The translations under genes and the position numbers were made by a program. Below are positions 1 through 9,053 of a stretch of 64,000 nt of DNA, one piece after another. Positions within the stretch are counted from its first letter, which is position 1; the number at the start of each line of letters is the position of its first letter. The DNA comes from Peptoniphilus sp. BV3C26. Its GTDB lineage: Bacteria; Bacillota; Clostridia; Tissierellales; Peptoniphilaceae. The DNA lies in contig NZ_AWXB01000018.1 in NCBI RefSeq assembly GCF_000478985.1, positions 1 to 64,000 of the forward strand, written 5' to 3'. Under the pieces are notes generated by a model. That model had not been told where the DNA came from and searched no databases. It worked only from the letters and a program-made list of their open reading frames with translations.

Positions 1-47
1 TTGCACTTTTGTCCAAACTTAATACAGAGCACCATTTGGATATATAA
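1..47 (+). pseudogene. 3' end of rlmD/rumA-like gene (att-type junction)
   Basis: The frame starting at base 3 reads ALLSKLNTEHHLDI and then stops. The ALLSKL part matches the same stretch of the rlmD-like gene at 31552-32175, including 17 identical bases. This is the tail of 23S rRNA uracil-5-methyltransferase, a known integration site for conjugative elements, with a short foreign C-terminus. The upstream part lies outside the window, so it could be an intact gene or another remnant. Confidence 0.55.
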
Positions 48-189
48 ATAGGTGAAGATGAATTGTCTAAAATTGATAGACAAGAATTTATTACAACGAA
101 AATTAAAAGAATATATAGATATTGCTGGTGAAATAAACGAATAAAATTTAAAAAAGGTACGGGGGTGCGGACAAAAAGTTGGACAGTTT

Positions 190-1139
190 TTATGCAGCAA
201 ATCCAAGTTTTCTCCTATACTCTACAGGACTAAGATTTCCCAATGACGTTTTAATACGCTCTTCATTATACCAAGAAATATAATCATTAAGCTCCTGCAT
301 GAATTCAAATATGTTGACCCCTGACCAATCCTTATTGTAAAACATCTCGGTTTTAGTCTTCTAAAAAAGCCTTCACAAGCAGCATTGTCGCCAGTACAGC
401 CTTTTTTAGACATGGAGCGAGTAAGGCCCGCCTCATCCATACGCTGAATCCAACCCGGCCAACGGTAGTGACATCCACGATCTGAATGGACCGTGGGATT
501 CTCATCGCTCTGAAGAGTGTCTATTGCTTTCTCCAGCATCTCGTGAACTAGTTTAGCGTCCGGAGAGACGCTGATTGACCATGCGCAAACCATACCGTCA
601 AAGCAATCTACGATTGGAGACAGGTAGACTTTGCCGGCCGGTATGGCAAATTCTGTTATATCAGTAAGCCATTTGCTATTCGGTTGCTCTGCATGGAAGT
701 CGCTCCGGATTAAATTAGGAACAGCTGGGGAAACCTCATCCTGATAGGAGTTGTACTTCCTCCGCCTTTTTACGGTAACTACAAGATTTTCTTCGCTCAT
801 GATACGGCGGACAACCTTATCTGAAACGGTAATGCCCTCACGCTGAAGCAAAGCATGAATGCGACGATAACCGTAACACTTTCGATTTTCGGCAAAGAGC
901 TCTGCAATACGAACTCTTAAGCGAGTATACTTATTCGGCTTCTTGCGTGTTGCCTCTTGATAATAATAGCTGCTCCGAGAAAGATGCAGGATTGACAGCA
1001 ATTGCGACAACGAGTAGCGGTTCTTTAAGGCGTCAACGATCGTTGTCTTTTCCCTGTTGTTCAGGTTTTTCCGGTTGATGCCCGGGTCTTTTTTTATGAC
1101 TTTGATCGCCTCCCTCAAGATATCTATCTCCATTTGCAT
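190..1139 (-). pseudogene. IS3-family transposase OrfB (DDE integrase), frameshifted
   Basis: The protein has the HTH_21 region near residues 35-95 and an rve integrase core. DITEF carries the first Asp, HSDRGCHY the second, and NAACEGFF the catalytic Glu. After GFFRRLK the open frame turns into unrelated sequence. Restoring one base in the A run near 355 gives a normal IS150-type end, KTEMFYN then YRRKLGFAA, stopping at 190. The copy is therefore frameshifted and probably inactive. The frame is also open upstream of 1139 into orfA, as expected when OrfAB is made by programmed frameshifting. Confidence 0.8.
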
Positions 1140-1165
1140 TTCGAGTATTTGCTGTTTTAGCTCTA

Positions 1166-1570
1166 CTATTTCATCCTTTGAGGCCTGGGCCCCTCTTCCG
1201 GTTCTCCTCTTGGTCTATCTTTTTCATTCATTAGTGCGGCTACTCCCTGTGATACATATAGTTTTCTCCATCTGTAGATTGATGTCCGACTATAACCGGT
1301 TTCCTCAGAAACCAATTGTACGTTTTCGCCCTTCATAAAACAACGCTCTAAAATTGCGAACTTGGTCTCTACAGAAGGATGCAAAGGATGCTCTTTAGAG
1401 TTGTTTATCCTTTTGCGCTCTGCTTTATCCTCAGGAGGATTTGAGCGTCCCCGGATCCATTTATACATACCTTGCCGACTGGGATAGCCAAGCTTTTGTA
1501 TGACTTTAGTAACTGATTGAAACTCATCATGCAGTTGCAATGCGGTTTCTCGTTGTTCTTTTGAATACAT
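1166..1570 (-). CDS. IS3-family transposase OrfA (helix-turn-helix)
   Basis: This 134-residue protein begins MYSKEQRETAL and holds two helix-turn-helix segments, around residues 20-45 and 75-105 (GYSRTSIYRWRKLY). This is the usual DNA-end-binding subunit of IS150-group elements. Its last residues (RGEPEEGPRPQRMK) run into the zone where orfB is already open in another frame. An AAAAAG tract near 1225 is a possible slippery site for the OrfAB fusion. Because orfB is frameshifted, the element probably no longer moves on its own. Confidence 0.8.
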   Translation of the reverse strand: MYSKEQRETALQLHDEFQSVTKVIQKLGYPSRQGMYKWIRGRSNPPEDKAERKRINNSKEHPLHPSVETKFAILERCFMKGENVQLVSEETGYSRTSIYRWRKLYVSQGVAALMNEKDRPRGEPEEGPRPQRMK

Positions 1571-1599
1571 TTCCTGCTCCTTGATATCTTCTTTTGACT

Positions 1600-2021
1600 T
1601 TTTTACCTCTACGGGGTAAGTTTCTATTTGTCAGATTGAGGAAGTAACCTTTGCTGATGTAGTTGTAGAGGGTTTTTGTACAAATCTCGGTTTCAAAAGA
1701 GAGTCCTTCGTTTTCGATCTTCATGATTACCGCATCCGGTGAATACTTTTTCTCTATTATCCAGTATTCAACAAAATCATGGAAGAGCTGATCTTTACCT
1801 AACTTTAAAGAGGGACCTTTTGCCGTGGTATTGGAATCAATGAGATCTTGTGCTACATCGGCGCAATAGGAAGTGTATTCTTTCCACAGGATATCACGCT
1901 GCGTGATTTCGCCCCTTTTGAGCTCTCGGCTGATTGTTGAGCGATGAACGCCAAGCATTTCTGCCATCTTACTCTTTGATATTCTCTCCTTAGCAGGTTT
2001 CCTGTGATTCTCCATGACCAT
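1600..2021 (-). pseudogene. IS30-family transposase, N-terminal part
   Basis: The ORF starts at 2021 behind a good ribosome site (AGAAAGG on the minus strand). It carries the IS30 HTH_38 signature HRSTISRELKRG near residues 25-40, followed by SPDAVIMKIENEG and TLYNYISKGYF. About 140 residues match the family. The frame then becomes unrelated at the edge of the IS3 element, so the DDE catalytic half is missing. Confidence 0.75.
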
Positions 2022-2091
2022 CCTTTCTAAGGTTTGACGATCTTGATAAGTTAAATGGCTTCCTTTTTCTCGAGTAGTGGTACAATATACT

Positions 2092-2156
2092 TAATCCATG
2101 GCTTCTCCTTTGTGTTTTTGTGGGTAGTAACACTTTATCAGATTAGCCATGGATTA
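2092..2156. repeat. 11-bp inverted repeat between IS30 remnant and tetR
   Basis: TAATCCATGGC at 2092-2102 is repeated inverted as GCCATGGATTA at 2146-2156, with 43 bases between. It sits just beyond the 5' end of the IS30 transposase gene. It could belong to the end of that element or be an operator. The arms match perfectly; the function is unknown. Confidence 0.5.
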
Positions 2157-2212
2157 TTTTATTTATTTGTTGCATTTCATATTACAAGTCACCATAAAGT
2201 GTATTCCGAAAA

Positions 2213-2271
2213 AGTTAGTTGACGCTAACTTAAAATGATGCTACAATAAAACTGACAGTTTTGTCAGTTTT
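2213..2271 (+). promoter_or_regulatory. tetR promoter with two overlapping palindromes
   Basis: A sigma-A promoter reads TTGACG (2219-2224), 17 bases, TACAAT (2242-2247). The -35 hexamer is exactly the six-base centre of the palindrome AGTTAG-TTGACG-CTAACT (2213-2230), which recurs elsewhere in the window. Directly after the -10 lies a second palindrome, AAAACTGACA-GTTT-TGTCAGTTTT (2248-2271), the likely TetR autoregulatory operator. Two different repressors could therefore act on this promoter. Confidence 0.75.
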
Positions 2272-2294
2272 ATTTACAAAGAGAGGTATAGATT

Positions 2295-2900
2295 TTGGAA
2301 GGGAAAAAACAGAAAGTCAGTCAAATCAGAAAAAAAGAAATATTAGATGCAGCTAAAAAGGTTTTTTTAAGGAAGGGTTTTGCTGACACGGTAATGGAAG
2401 ATATTATTGTTGAAACCTCGCTTTCTCGAGGAGGTGTGTATTACCATTACAAAAATAAAGTTGAAATATTACATGATTTAATGCGAGAAGGTATGGCTTA
2501 TCGAGTCGATAAGATTAATGAAGTTCTGGCAGAGTATCCGGGAGAGTTAGATGCTAATGCTGTAGCACATATGATTGTCGATAAAGTACTTGATGAAAGT
2601 GAACTCATGAGCGTATATGCCATATATCTTCAGGCTACGAAAAACAATGAGGACCTAAAGAATTTGTTCCCAATTTTGGTCGAAGAATCCTTAAAGGCTA
2701 CATATATAGGAGTTAAAGTTGCAAAGAAAGATGGGTGTGAATATCTCACAAATGACTTTTTAATATTTTTTATGAATACAGTTATACTAGGTTGTGAAAT
2801 CTTAGATGGGGCAAGGGATAGCTTTATAAATAATAGAGAGTTTTTTATAGAAATAATAAAACTGTTTATTGACAGTTATGAAAAAGGTAAAATAAGGTAA
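2295..2900 (+). CDS. TetR/AcrR-family transcriptional regulator (cassette 1)
   Basis: This 201-residue protein starts at TTG 2295 behind GAGAGG. The N-terminal TetR helix-turn-helix is clear at residues 10-55 (ILDAAKKVFLRKGFADT, LSRGGVYYHYKNK). The ligand-binding C-terminus is helical and resembles that of the regulator at 19081. The gene lies about 50 bases before an ABC half-transporter pair and behind a palindrome-rich promoter. It most likely represses itself and that pair. The ligand cannot be read from the sequence. Confidence 0.9.
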   Translation: MEGKKQKVSQIRKKEILDAAKKVFLRKGFADTVMEDIIVETSLSRGGVYYHYKNKVEILHDLMREGMAYRVDKINEVLAEYPGELDANAVAHMIVDKVLDESELMSVYAIYLQATKNNEDLKNLFPILVEESLKATYIGVKVAKKDGCEYLTNDFLIFFMNTVILGCEILDGARDSFINNREFFIEIIKLFIDSYEKGKIR

Positions 2901-2915
2901 TTTTTTTAAACTAAT

Positions 2916-2933
2916 AGTTAGTATAAGCTAACT
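2916..2933. promoter_or_regulatory. GTTAG-N6-CTAAC box before ABC pair 1
   Basis: The perfect palindrome AGTTAG-TATAAG-CTAACT sits between tetR and the first ABC gene, 18 bases before its start codon. Its geometry is identical to the boxes at 2213, 11133 and 33131. The placement suggests an operator for a metal-responsive repressor; the protein that binds it is not in the window. Confidence 0.6.
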
Positions 2934-2950
2934 GAAAAGGAGATGAGTTA

Positions 2951-4861
2951 ATGAAGAAAAAAAATGATGAGTTGATTTGCTCTGCTTCGGACAGCAAGAA
3001 ACTCAAGCAAAATAAAAATTTAATAAAAGAGGTAGAGAGTTTAAACTTGGATGTTCCTGATGAGATTATGCAGCGAATCGAAAGTGATGTAGAGCAAAGC
3101 GAAAAAAAACCTAAAATCAGTATGGGTGGTTTAAATAAAGCACTTATGAGTGTAGCACCTGAGTATAAGGGTAGGATGCGAATTTCTGTTATTTTTGCCT
3201 GCATTGGAGAGCTTTTTAGTTTTTCTACTTATTTTTTTAGTGCTTATGCAGCAGGATGGCTTATAAAAAATGCCGGGGGTAATCCGGTCAGCTTTCATGC
3301 GTTAATGAAATATGCTTTTTTTGCAATAGGATCACTGCTCCTTTACTTTATATTTTCAGGATTCAGCACAACCATTTCACATAAAACCTCTTTTTCCATA
3401 CTTGCAAAACTTAGACAGACTTTGTTTGAAAAATTAAAGGTAATTCCAATGGGGTACTTGGTGGATAATCCTGTAGGTAAAATTAAGGTAATTATCATGG
3501 ATCGAGTAGCAGATATGGAAGACTGGGTAGCCCATTTGATGCCTGAACTACCTAGCAGGCTTTTGCATCCGATACTTTGCACAGTTATTTTGTTTTATTT
3601 AGATTGGCGCATAGGATTATCAATATTTGTGCCGCTACCAATTGTTTTTTTAGCGATGATTACAATGATGTATAAATACCGTAGTAGAATGGCGGTGTGG
3701 CTATCAAGTTATGCTAATGTTGCCGACAGAAGTGCGGAGTATGTTCGTGGAATTCCTGTAATCAAAGCATTTGCACAAGACAAAGTTTCGTATGGAAAGT
3801 TTGCAGATGCAGTAAAATTCTATCATTTTTCAACGATGAAATGGTGGAAGCAAAGTTGGTTTGGCAAAGCACTTATGACGGCTGCAATGATGACACCACA
3901 GATAGTGAGCTTACCTTTAGCTTTCTATTTATATGGGAACGGGCAAATAGGCATTGAAACATTGCTTTTATCACTTATTCTGCCAATTGCTATCCTTCCA
4001 CAAGCTTTTGCAATCATGATGAGCTTTGAACTTTTTCAGATGGCTTCCAATACTTGGGTATCCATACAAGAATTGCTTGATATGCCTGATCAAAAACGTC
4101 CTGATGCAGAAAATAAAGTTACTATAGATAGGGGCAAGGGAATAAAATTTGATAAGGTAAGTTTTTCTTATCATGACGGAACCGAGGTATTGCATAATAT
4201 TTCTTTTGAAACAAGCCCCGGAGAAGTGACTGCGCTTGTCGGGCCTTCAGGTGGTGGAAAATCTACAATTGCAAAGCTTTTAGCAGGATTTTGGGATCAG
4301 TCATCGGGTAAAATTTCCATTGGTAATGTTGATACAAAGAATATTTCATTTAAACAGCTTGCTGAAGAGATTTCTTTTGTTTCACAAGATAATTTTCTTT
4401 TCGATGTAAGTATTAGAGATAATATTCGTCTTGGAAAGCCTAATGCATCCGAAGATGAAATTATTGCGGCAGCAAAAGCTGCTCATTGCCATGACTTTAT
4501 TATGGCACTTCCTAAAGGGTATGATACAAAAGCAGGAGAAGCAGGAGGAGCAATGTCAGGCGGTGAAAGACAGAGAATAACTCTTGCCAGAGCAATTTTG
4601 AAACCTGCATCAACCATTATTTTGGATGAGGCAACAGCTTATGCCGATCCTGAAAATGAAGCTCTCATCCAAGAAGCAATATCGAATCTCGTAAAGGGGA
4701 AAAATCTTGTGATGGTTGCTCATAGGTTAAATACAATCAAGCAGGCACACCAAATAATTCTAATCGATAAAGGTCAAATTATAGCCAAGGGTAAACATGA
4801 AGAACTGATGGAAGAGCCACTTTATGCAAGCCTGTGGAAACAATATTTAGGGGAGGAATAA
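2951..4861 (+). CDS. ABC half-transporter, permease-ATPase fusion (YbtP/IrtA-like, cassette 1)
   Basis: The 636-residue protein has an unusual hydrophilic N-terminal extension of about 55 residues. An exporter-type six-helix membrane domain (about 75-360) and one nucleotide-binding domain follow. Visible motifs are Walker A GPSGGGKST (about 430), signature MSGGERQR in place of LSGG (about 534), Walker B IILDEATAY (about 555) and the H-loop VAHRL (about 586). Fusions of this type work as heterodimers with the gene just downstream, 3 bases away. Relatives YbtPQ and IrtAB import metal-siderophores despite their exporter fold, and the regulatory boxes here point the same way. Drug efflux is the main alternative. 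Confidence 0.88.
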   Translation: MKKKNDELICSASDSKKLKQNKNLIKEVESLNLDVPDEIMQRIESDVEQSEKKPKISMGGLNKALMSVAPEYKGRMRISVIFACIGELFSFSTYFFSAYAAGWLIKNAGGNPVSFHALMKYAFFAIGSLLLYFIFSGFSTTISHKTSFSILAKLRQTLFEKLKVIPMGYLVDNPVGKIKVIIMDRVADMEDWVAHLMPELPSRLLHPILCTVILFYLDWRIGLSIFVPLPIVFLAMITMMYKYRSRMAVWLSSYANVADRSAEYVRGIPVIKAFAQDKVSYGKFADAVKFYHFSTMKWWKQSWFGKALMTAAMMTPQIVSLPLAFYLYGNGQIGIETLLLSLILPIAILPQAFAIMMSFELFQMASNTWVSIQELLDMPDQKRPDAENKVTIDRGKGIKFDKVSFSYHDGTEVLHNISFETSPGEVTALVGPSGGGKSTIAKLLAGFWDQSSGKISIGNVDTKNISFKQLAEEISFVSQDNFLFDVSIRDNIRLGKPNASEDEIIAAAKAAHCHDFIMALPKGYDTKAGEAGGAMSGGERQRITLARAILKPASTIILDEATAYADPENEALIQEAISNLVKGKNLVMVAHRLNTIKQAHQIILIDKGQIIAKGKHEELMEEPLYASLWKQYLGEE

Positions 4862-4864
4862 GAC

Positions 4865-6601
4865 ATGGAGTTTATAAGATTATCATTCAAACTGGCAGGA
4901 CAGTATAAAAATCGTCTTAAGGCAGGAATGTTTCTTATTTTTCTGCAAAATGCTTCAATGCTGTTTGGATTTTTCGCTCTCTTTCTTGCATTCGGTTGGA
5001 TGAATGAAACTACATGGGAGCATATTTGGACAATTTTCGGAGTGCTTTTTGCTTCCTTTCTTTTTAATTTTTTGACAGGCTGGGCGAAAAGCGGTCTTAG
5101 TGACGGTGTTTTCTTTGGCATTTTCAAGGACTACAGACTTGCAGTTGGCGAAAAACTTAAAAAGGCGCCTATGGGATATTTTGCAGAACAAAGCCTATCA
5201 AGAATTATGGCGGCATTTACCAATGTTATGAAGAGTCTTGAAAATTACTCTGCAATGAGTATCGACTTTGCTGTTTCAGGCATTTCAATATCCTTTTTTC
5301 TGTTGGTTGGGATGTTCGGTGTAAATACTAAAATTGGATTTTTAACTTTAATTTGTTTAATTCTTATTTGGCTATGCATGTCTCTTATGGTTAATCAAGC
5401 AAAAAAAGAGGTTGCACGTGAGCATGCAGCTATTACAAAGGTGGGTGATGCGTTAGTTGATAGCATTAGCGGGATTCCTGTGCTTCGCAGTTTTCCGTTT
5501 GCAGATGAAGGTGTTGTTGAAGAAATACATTCTAAATTGGAAAATGCTTCTGAAGAACTTAGACTCTCTCAAGTACATTTTGAAATCGTCTTTGTTATTT
5601 ATGCAAGAATTTTTTCTACTGTTATTAATCTTTCGAGTCTACTTGTTACATTATTTTCTTGTTATCTTTATACGAAAGGGGAAGTTTTATTACCACAAGC
5701 GCTTACTGTTTCAGCTGCCGGCTTTATGATTTTCGGCGGTTTAAAACAACTTGAAAATGCAGCCATCCTCATGGTTAAAAATCCTGCCAATATGCAATAT
5801 TTGGATGAGGTTTTAGATATTCCTGAAATAAGTGACGGGACTTTGGAAGTTATGGAAAATCAGGATATCGTCTTTGATAAGGTGAGCTTTAGTTACGACA
5901 AAGGGAAGCCTGTTTTAAAAGACCTTTCATTTACTATTCCACAAGGGTCAAAGACAGCTATCGTAGGACCGTCAGGATCCGGAAAAACGACAATAATCAA
6001 TTTGATCTCTCGTTTTTATGATGTTGACAGTGGTGAAATAAGATTAGGAAATAGGGATATACGAGATTATAAAGTAGAAAGTTTACTGAAAAATCTTTCA
6101 CTTGTTTTCCAAAATGTTTATCTTTTTCAAGATACTATAGAGAATAATATTCGCTTTGCAAATCCTAAGGCAAGTCATGAAGAAGTAGTGGAAGCTGCTA
6201 AAAAGGCTCGTTGCCATAATTTTATTATGGAACTTCCTGATGGCTATAACACCATGGTAGGTGAGGGTGGCAGTTCTCTTTCCGGTGGTGAAAAACAACG
6301 AATTTCTATTGCTAGAGCATTACTTAAAAATGCACCTATTATTCTTTTAGATGAAGCGACCAGCTCCGTTGATCCTGAAAATGAATATGAGATTTTGGCC
6401 GCGGTTGAGGAATTGTCCAAAGGACACACTGTAGTTTCGATAGCTCACAGACTTTCAACTGTGAAAAAAGCCGATCAGATACTAGTGATTGATGACGGTA
6501 AATTGGTTCAAGAAGGCAAACATAACGATTTGATAAATAGAGAAGGAATTTATTCAGCATTTATCAAGGCAAGAGAGCGAGCTGCAAGCTGGAGATTGTA
6601 A
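4865..6601 (+). CDS. ABC half-transporter, permease-ATPase fusion (YbtQ/IrtB-like, cassette 1)
   Basis: This 578-residue partner of the preceding gene has a six-helix membrane domain (residues 1-310) and an ATPase domain. Walker A is GPSGSGKTT (about 367), the signature is LSGGEKQR (about 472) and Walker B is IILLDEATSS (about 492). The start ATG follows GGGGAGGAATAAG, whose TAA ends the upstream gene, so the two are translationally coupled. Both ATP sites look catalytically complete (DEA, and His in AHRLST). The ending KARERAASWRL recurs in similar form in the second subunits of cassettes 2, 3 and 4, showing paralogy. Confidence 0.88.
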   Translation: MEFIRLSFKLAGQYKNRLKAGMFLIFLQNASMLFGFFALFLAFGWMNETTWEHIWTIFGVLFASFLFNFLTGWAKSGLSDGVFFGIFKDYRLAVGEKLKKAPMGYFAEQSLSRIMAAFTNVMKSLENYSAMSIDFAVSGISISFFLLVGMFGVNTKIGFLTLICLILIWLCMSLMVNQAKKEVAREHAAITKVGDALVDSISGIPVLRSFPFADEGVVEEIHSKLENASEELRLSQVHFEIVFVIYARIFSTVINLSSLLVTLFSCYLYTKGEVLLPQALTVSAAGFMIFGGLKQLENAAILMVKNPANMQYLDEVLDIPEISDGTLEVMENQDIVFDKVSFSYDKGKPVLKDLSFTIPQGSKTAIVGPSGSGKTTIINLISRFYDVDSGEIRLGNRDIRDYKVESLLKNLSLVFQNVYLFQDTIENNIRFANPKASHEEVVEAAKKARCHNFIMELPDGYNTMVGEGGSSLSGGEKQRISIARALLKNAPIILLDEATSSVDPENEYEILAAVEELSKGHTVVSIAHRLSTVKKADQILVIDDGKLVQEGKHNDLINREGIYSAFIKARERAASWRL

Positions 6602-6676
6602 AAAAAGTAAACGATTAAAAGCAACCGACATTTAAGAATTAAAAAGCTTTGTAAAGCACATATAGACAATTTTTGA

Positions 6677-6712
6677 AGCGATTAAGAATAAAATAACTTA
6701 GTCGCTTTTATA
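6677..6712 (+). terminator. Intrinsic terminator after cassette 1
   Basis: AGCGATTAAG (6677-6686) pairs with CTTAGTCGCT (6697-6706) with one G-U pair and is followed by TTTTAT. It lies 75 bases after the second ABC gene. Confidence 0.6.
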
Positions 6713-6774
6713 TCGTGATTTTTAAATTACGTAAATTGCAATAACAAGTTGAACATTGGCAGTTGAATCGTTCA

Positions 6775-6996
6775 TCAGGCAACACAGGAGTAAATTTTGT
6801 CAAGTTCGTCCTCAAAGAGTGTATCTGGGGGGGGGCGGTAGCCGAACGACTTCCGTGGAAGGTCATTGCACCAGATCTCAATCTGAGCAATCTGTTCGTC
6901 GGAGCAGCTGTCAATTTGTTTTCCCTTGGTGATGAATCTGCGGATCAGACCATTATACGGCATTCCCTTTGCCATTTTTCGTCCTGCAACGAGCAC
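6775..6996 (-). pseudogene. IS30-family transposase, C-terminal fragment
   Basis: The minus-strand frame reads GMPYNGLIRRFITKGK, IEIWCNDLPRK and FEDELDKIY, the characteristic end of IS30 transposases. Only about the last 70 residues remain. An eight-base or longer G run near 6828 falls at the usual GY-TP-LF segment and may have shifted the frame. It cannot be the missing end of the IS30 piece at 1600-2021, because the order on the strand is wrong. Confidence 0.65.
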
Positions 6997-7042
6997 GCAG
7001 ACCTATTTCTTGATGTAGGGTTATCATCAGGGTAGTCTTGAT

Positions 7043-7076
7043 ACATGTGGAGGCAATAACGTTGTTGTCAAGAACT
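7043..7076 (+). repeat. Degenerate att-type junction (recombinase tail / rlmD-like core)
   Basis: The frame TCGGNNVVVKN then stop resembles the recombinase tail ACGEHSIVVKK at 54245-54275. At the DNA level TGTGGAGGC and GTTGTTGTCAAGAA match the att-type sequence TGTGGAGAG and ATTGTTGTCAAGAA. It is probably a worn copy of the junction that closes an integrated element. Bases 7077-7331 hold only a 30-codon unassigned fragment (TELDYEFVTKFTKEFI) and the leader of the next gene. Confidence 0.5.
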
Positions 7077-7331
7077 AAGTAAAATGAAGAAACCTTAGCC
7101 ACTGAACTTGATTATGAATTTGTCACAAAGTTTACTAAAGAGTTTATCGAATTATATAATGGGATTTATTTTTAAACAAAGATAAATTAGAATTTTTAGG
7201 ATAGCTTGTTTATATTGGCTTAATAAAAAAACAGCATTGCAACTGTTGGTTGACATATTTCCAAGGCAGCTTGGTAGTATGAAACCGATTTGTTTGATAT
7301 AACTAAACCATATAAGAAAGGAGTGTGCGTT

Positions 7332-7955
7332 ATGAACATGGCAGACAGAATACAGTATTTGAGAAAAACAAAAGGAATTTCACAGGAAGAACTTGCAGGC
7401 AAGATTGGAGTATCTCGGCAGGCGGTTTCAAAATGGGAAAGTGGACAAAGCTTGCCGGATTTGGAAAAAATAATTACCATGAGCGATTACTTCGGAGTTA
7501 CAACCGATTACATTCTAAAAGGAATTGAACCAGTTGCAGATAAAGAACAGAAAAGCTCTGAGCTAAAAAGCAAGATACTATATATCGCATCAACAGCATT
7601 TGTTTGGATTGGATTATTTAGTGCTTTTGCAGGCTGGTATGAAAGGCAAACCATGGATACCCTATGGGGTTCAATGATTATTAAGGCCGTTGGAATTGCT
7701 GGATACTTTATAGGGCGGTTACTCTCTGCAGCAAGGGCACCTTTCGTTGTCAACTGGCTTAATCTCAGCGGGTTCTTGTTCATGCCACTTTCTATGGTTA
7801 CGGGTGTAATTTCTATCGCATTTTTCAAACAAGGGTGGATTGCCCCATACCCTATCAGCATAGCTCATGTTGTATTGTTTGCTATAGTGTATATTAGTAT
7901 TTGTGCCATAAGCTTTATTTTGTTGAAAAGACGAACAACAGGAGCTCCGGTTTGA
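7332..7955 (+). CDS. XRE-family regulator with membrane-spanning C-terminus
   Basis: The 207-residue protein starts at ATG 7332 behind AAAGGAG. Residues 5-60 form a Cro/C1 helix-turn-helix (QEELAGKIGVSRQAVSKWE). Residues 85-200 hold about four hydrophobic helices, for example ILYIASTAFVWIGLFSAFAG and HVVLFAIVYISICAISFILL. Such membrane-anchored XRE proteins are common beside small transporters in Firmicutes. Here no partner transporter directly follows. Its target is unknown. Confidence 0.85.
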   Translation: MNMADRIQYLRKTKGISQEELAGKIGVSRQAVSKWESGQSLPDLEKIITMSDYFGVTTDYILKGIEPVADKEQKSSELKSKILYIASTAFVWIGLFSAFAGWYERQTMDTLWGSMIIKAVGIAGYFIGRLLSAARAPFVVNWLNLSGFLFMPLSMVTGVISIAFFKQGWIAPYPISIAHVVLFAIVYISICAISFILLKRRTTGAPV

Positions 7956-8282
7956 TGACAACTCCCGGTTTGTAGAGCGAATGCCTTTTAAGGATAGGCT
8001 TATGTTATCGTTAAAAAGCATGTGGATATGTTTCCACATACATACAAGAATTCATGACATACTTAGTGTTCACCCGTTTCACTTGAAGAGTCTAGCCTTG
8101 ATACAAAAGATATAAATTTAGAAATCCTGCATTTTAAGCAGTTTTATAAGCATTTTGTATTTGATAAAGATGAAGAAGGATACGTCAAAAAGACTCAAAA
8201 AAACTACATGGATGTAAGAGTAGTTTTGAGACTAGTATGAGGAAACACAAAAAATATAATTAACTCATTTTGTACTTTCTAC
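7956..8282. other. Region with gene debris only
   Basis: No intact gene is present. A short frame at about 8113-8240 reads EILHFKQFYKHFVFDKDEEG and ends VRVVLRLV, with no start codon in good context. I do not recognise it. The stretch looks like leftovers between mobile-element pieces. Confidence 0.4.
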
Positions 8283-8313
8283 AAGAGTGGCTTAAAAGGC
8301 TGCTCTTTTTTTA
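8283..8313 (+). terminator. Intrinsic terminator
   Basis: AAGAGTGGC, loop TTAAAAG, GCTGCTCTT form a hairpin with two mismatched positions, followed by a T run. It lies upstream of the AbiEii remnant and the toxin-antitoxin pair. Confidence 0.55.
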
Positions 8314-8327
8314 TATAGGTGATTAAT

Positions 8328-8435
8328 ATCGAGAGTATAAAGGGCAAGATAAGAAGCTTGGCAGAGAAGAAAAATCTAAAGTCACAAGAAGTTCTGCAAA
8401 TATTGAATAAAAAAATTTTAATAAATATAAAATAG
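8328..8435 (+). pseudogene. AbiEii-type nucleotidyltransferase toxin, N-terminal fragment
   Basis: The frame IESIKGKIRSLAEKKNLKS followed by QEVLQIL matches the start of AbiEii/AbiGii nucleotidyltransferases, the toxin half of a phage abortive-infection system. After QEVLQIL it becomes unrelated and stops. The catalytic domain is absent. A C-terminal fragment of the same family occurs at 41098-41229. Confidence 0.5.
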
Positions 8436-8512
8436 ATAAAAGCACTTAATAATGACGATGTATTGACGCTGCACGAATAAACCTATATAATTATCCTAAA
8501 GGAGATGATGAA

Positions 8513-8785
8513 ATGGCTACAACAAATTTGAATATAAGGACTGATAAAGAAATAAAAGAAGCAGCAGAAAAAATCTATTCTAGTTTAGGTTTAAATATGA
8601 CTACTGCAATTAACATGTTTTTAAGGGCGAGTATTAGAGAAAGTGGCATTCCTTTTGATCTAAAACTTGATATTCCAAATGATGAAACTATAAAAGCTAT
8701 AGAAGAAGGAAGAATGATAGCAAAAGATAATAAGGTCAGAGCTTACGATAATATGGATGATTTGAGGAAGGCCCTTGAAGTATAA
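8513..8785 (+). CDS. RelB/DinJ-family antitoxin
   Basis: This 90-residue protein starts at ATG 8513 after AAAGGAGATGATGAA. Its N-terminus (TTNLNIRTDKEIKEAAEKIY) is the ribbon-helix-helix DNA-binding fold of RelB/DinJ antitoxins. The following SSLGLNMTTAINMFL is the conserved family segment. The acidic C-terminus would wrap the toxin. It overlaps the toxin gene by 11 bases, so the pair is one operon and very likely self-repressed through the antitoxin. Confidence 0.9.
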   Translation: MATTNLNIRTDKEIKEAAEKIYSSLGLNMTTAINMFLRASIRESGIPFDLKLDIPNDETIKAIEEGRMIAKDNKVRAYDNMDDLRKALEV

Positions 8786-9053
8786 AATAAAGTTTACAAG
8801 TAGGTTCAAAAAAGACATAAAGCAGGCTAAAAAGCAAGGAAAAGATATTGAGAAACTCTTTGATGTTATTGAAAAAATAGCAAAAGATGAAGCTCTTGAC
8901 GAGAAATATAGAGATCATTCATTAGCTGGAAATTACAAAGGGACTCGAGAATGTCATATAGAGCCAGATTTTTTGTTGATATATGAAAAAATAGAAGAGT
9001 TTTTAGTATTATCTCTAGTAAGAACTGGCTCACACGCAGATTTGTTTAAGTAA
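8775..9053 (+). CDS. YafQ/RelE-family mRNA interferase toxin
   Basis: The 92-residue protein starts at TTG 8775 inside the antitoxin gene. It has the YafQ pattern: basic N-terminus KIKFTSRFKKDIKQAKKQGK, core ECHIEPDFLLIYE and C-terminal RTGSHADLF. These segments contain the acid-base His and Asp residues that the family uses to cut mRNA on the ribosome. It appears complete. The pair may stabilise the mobile element in which it lies, and it separates pieces of an older AbiEii region. Confidence 0.9.
   Translation: MKYKIKFTSRFKKDIKQAKKQGKDIEKLFDVIEKIAKDEALDEKYRDHSLAGNYKGTRECHIEPDFLLIYEKIEEFLVLSLVRTGSHADLFK

Larger units (their letters stand above)
165..1600 (-). mobile_element. IS3-family (IS150-like) insertion sequence, decayed
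   Basis: A two-ORF transposase on the minus strand (orfA 1166-1570, orfB 190-1139) defines an IS3-type element. The left end is probably in the GTGCGGACAAAAAGTTGGAC stretch at about 165-184. The right end is not clear: no good inverted copy is visible, and sequence beyond 1600 belongs to an IS30 transposase. The element therefore seems to have inserted into that older IS30 gene. End positions are approximate. Confidence 0.6.

Noticed and set aside
1057-1338. 93-residue plus-strand ORF over the IS3 transposase
   Set aside because: It lies opposite the transposase genes and has no ribosome site or recognisable domain; it is a shadow frame.
3971-4195. 74-residue minus-strand ORF within the first ABC gene, and similar ones in every ABC gene
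   Set aside because: These frames recur opposite the conserved ATPase region in all paralogues and reflect its codon pattern, not genes.
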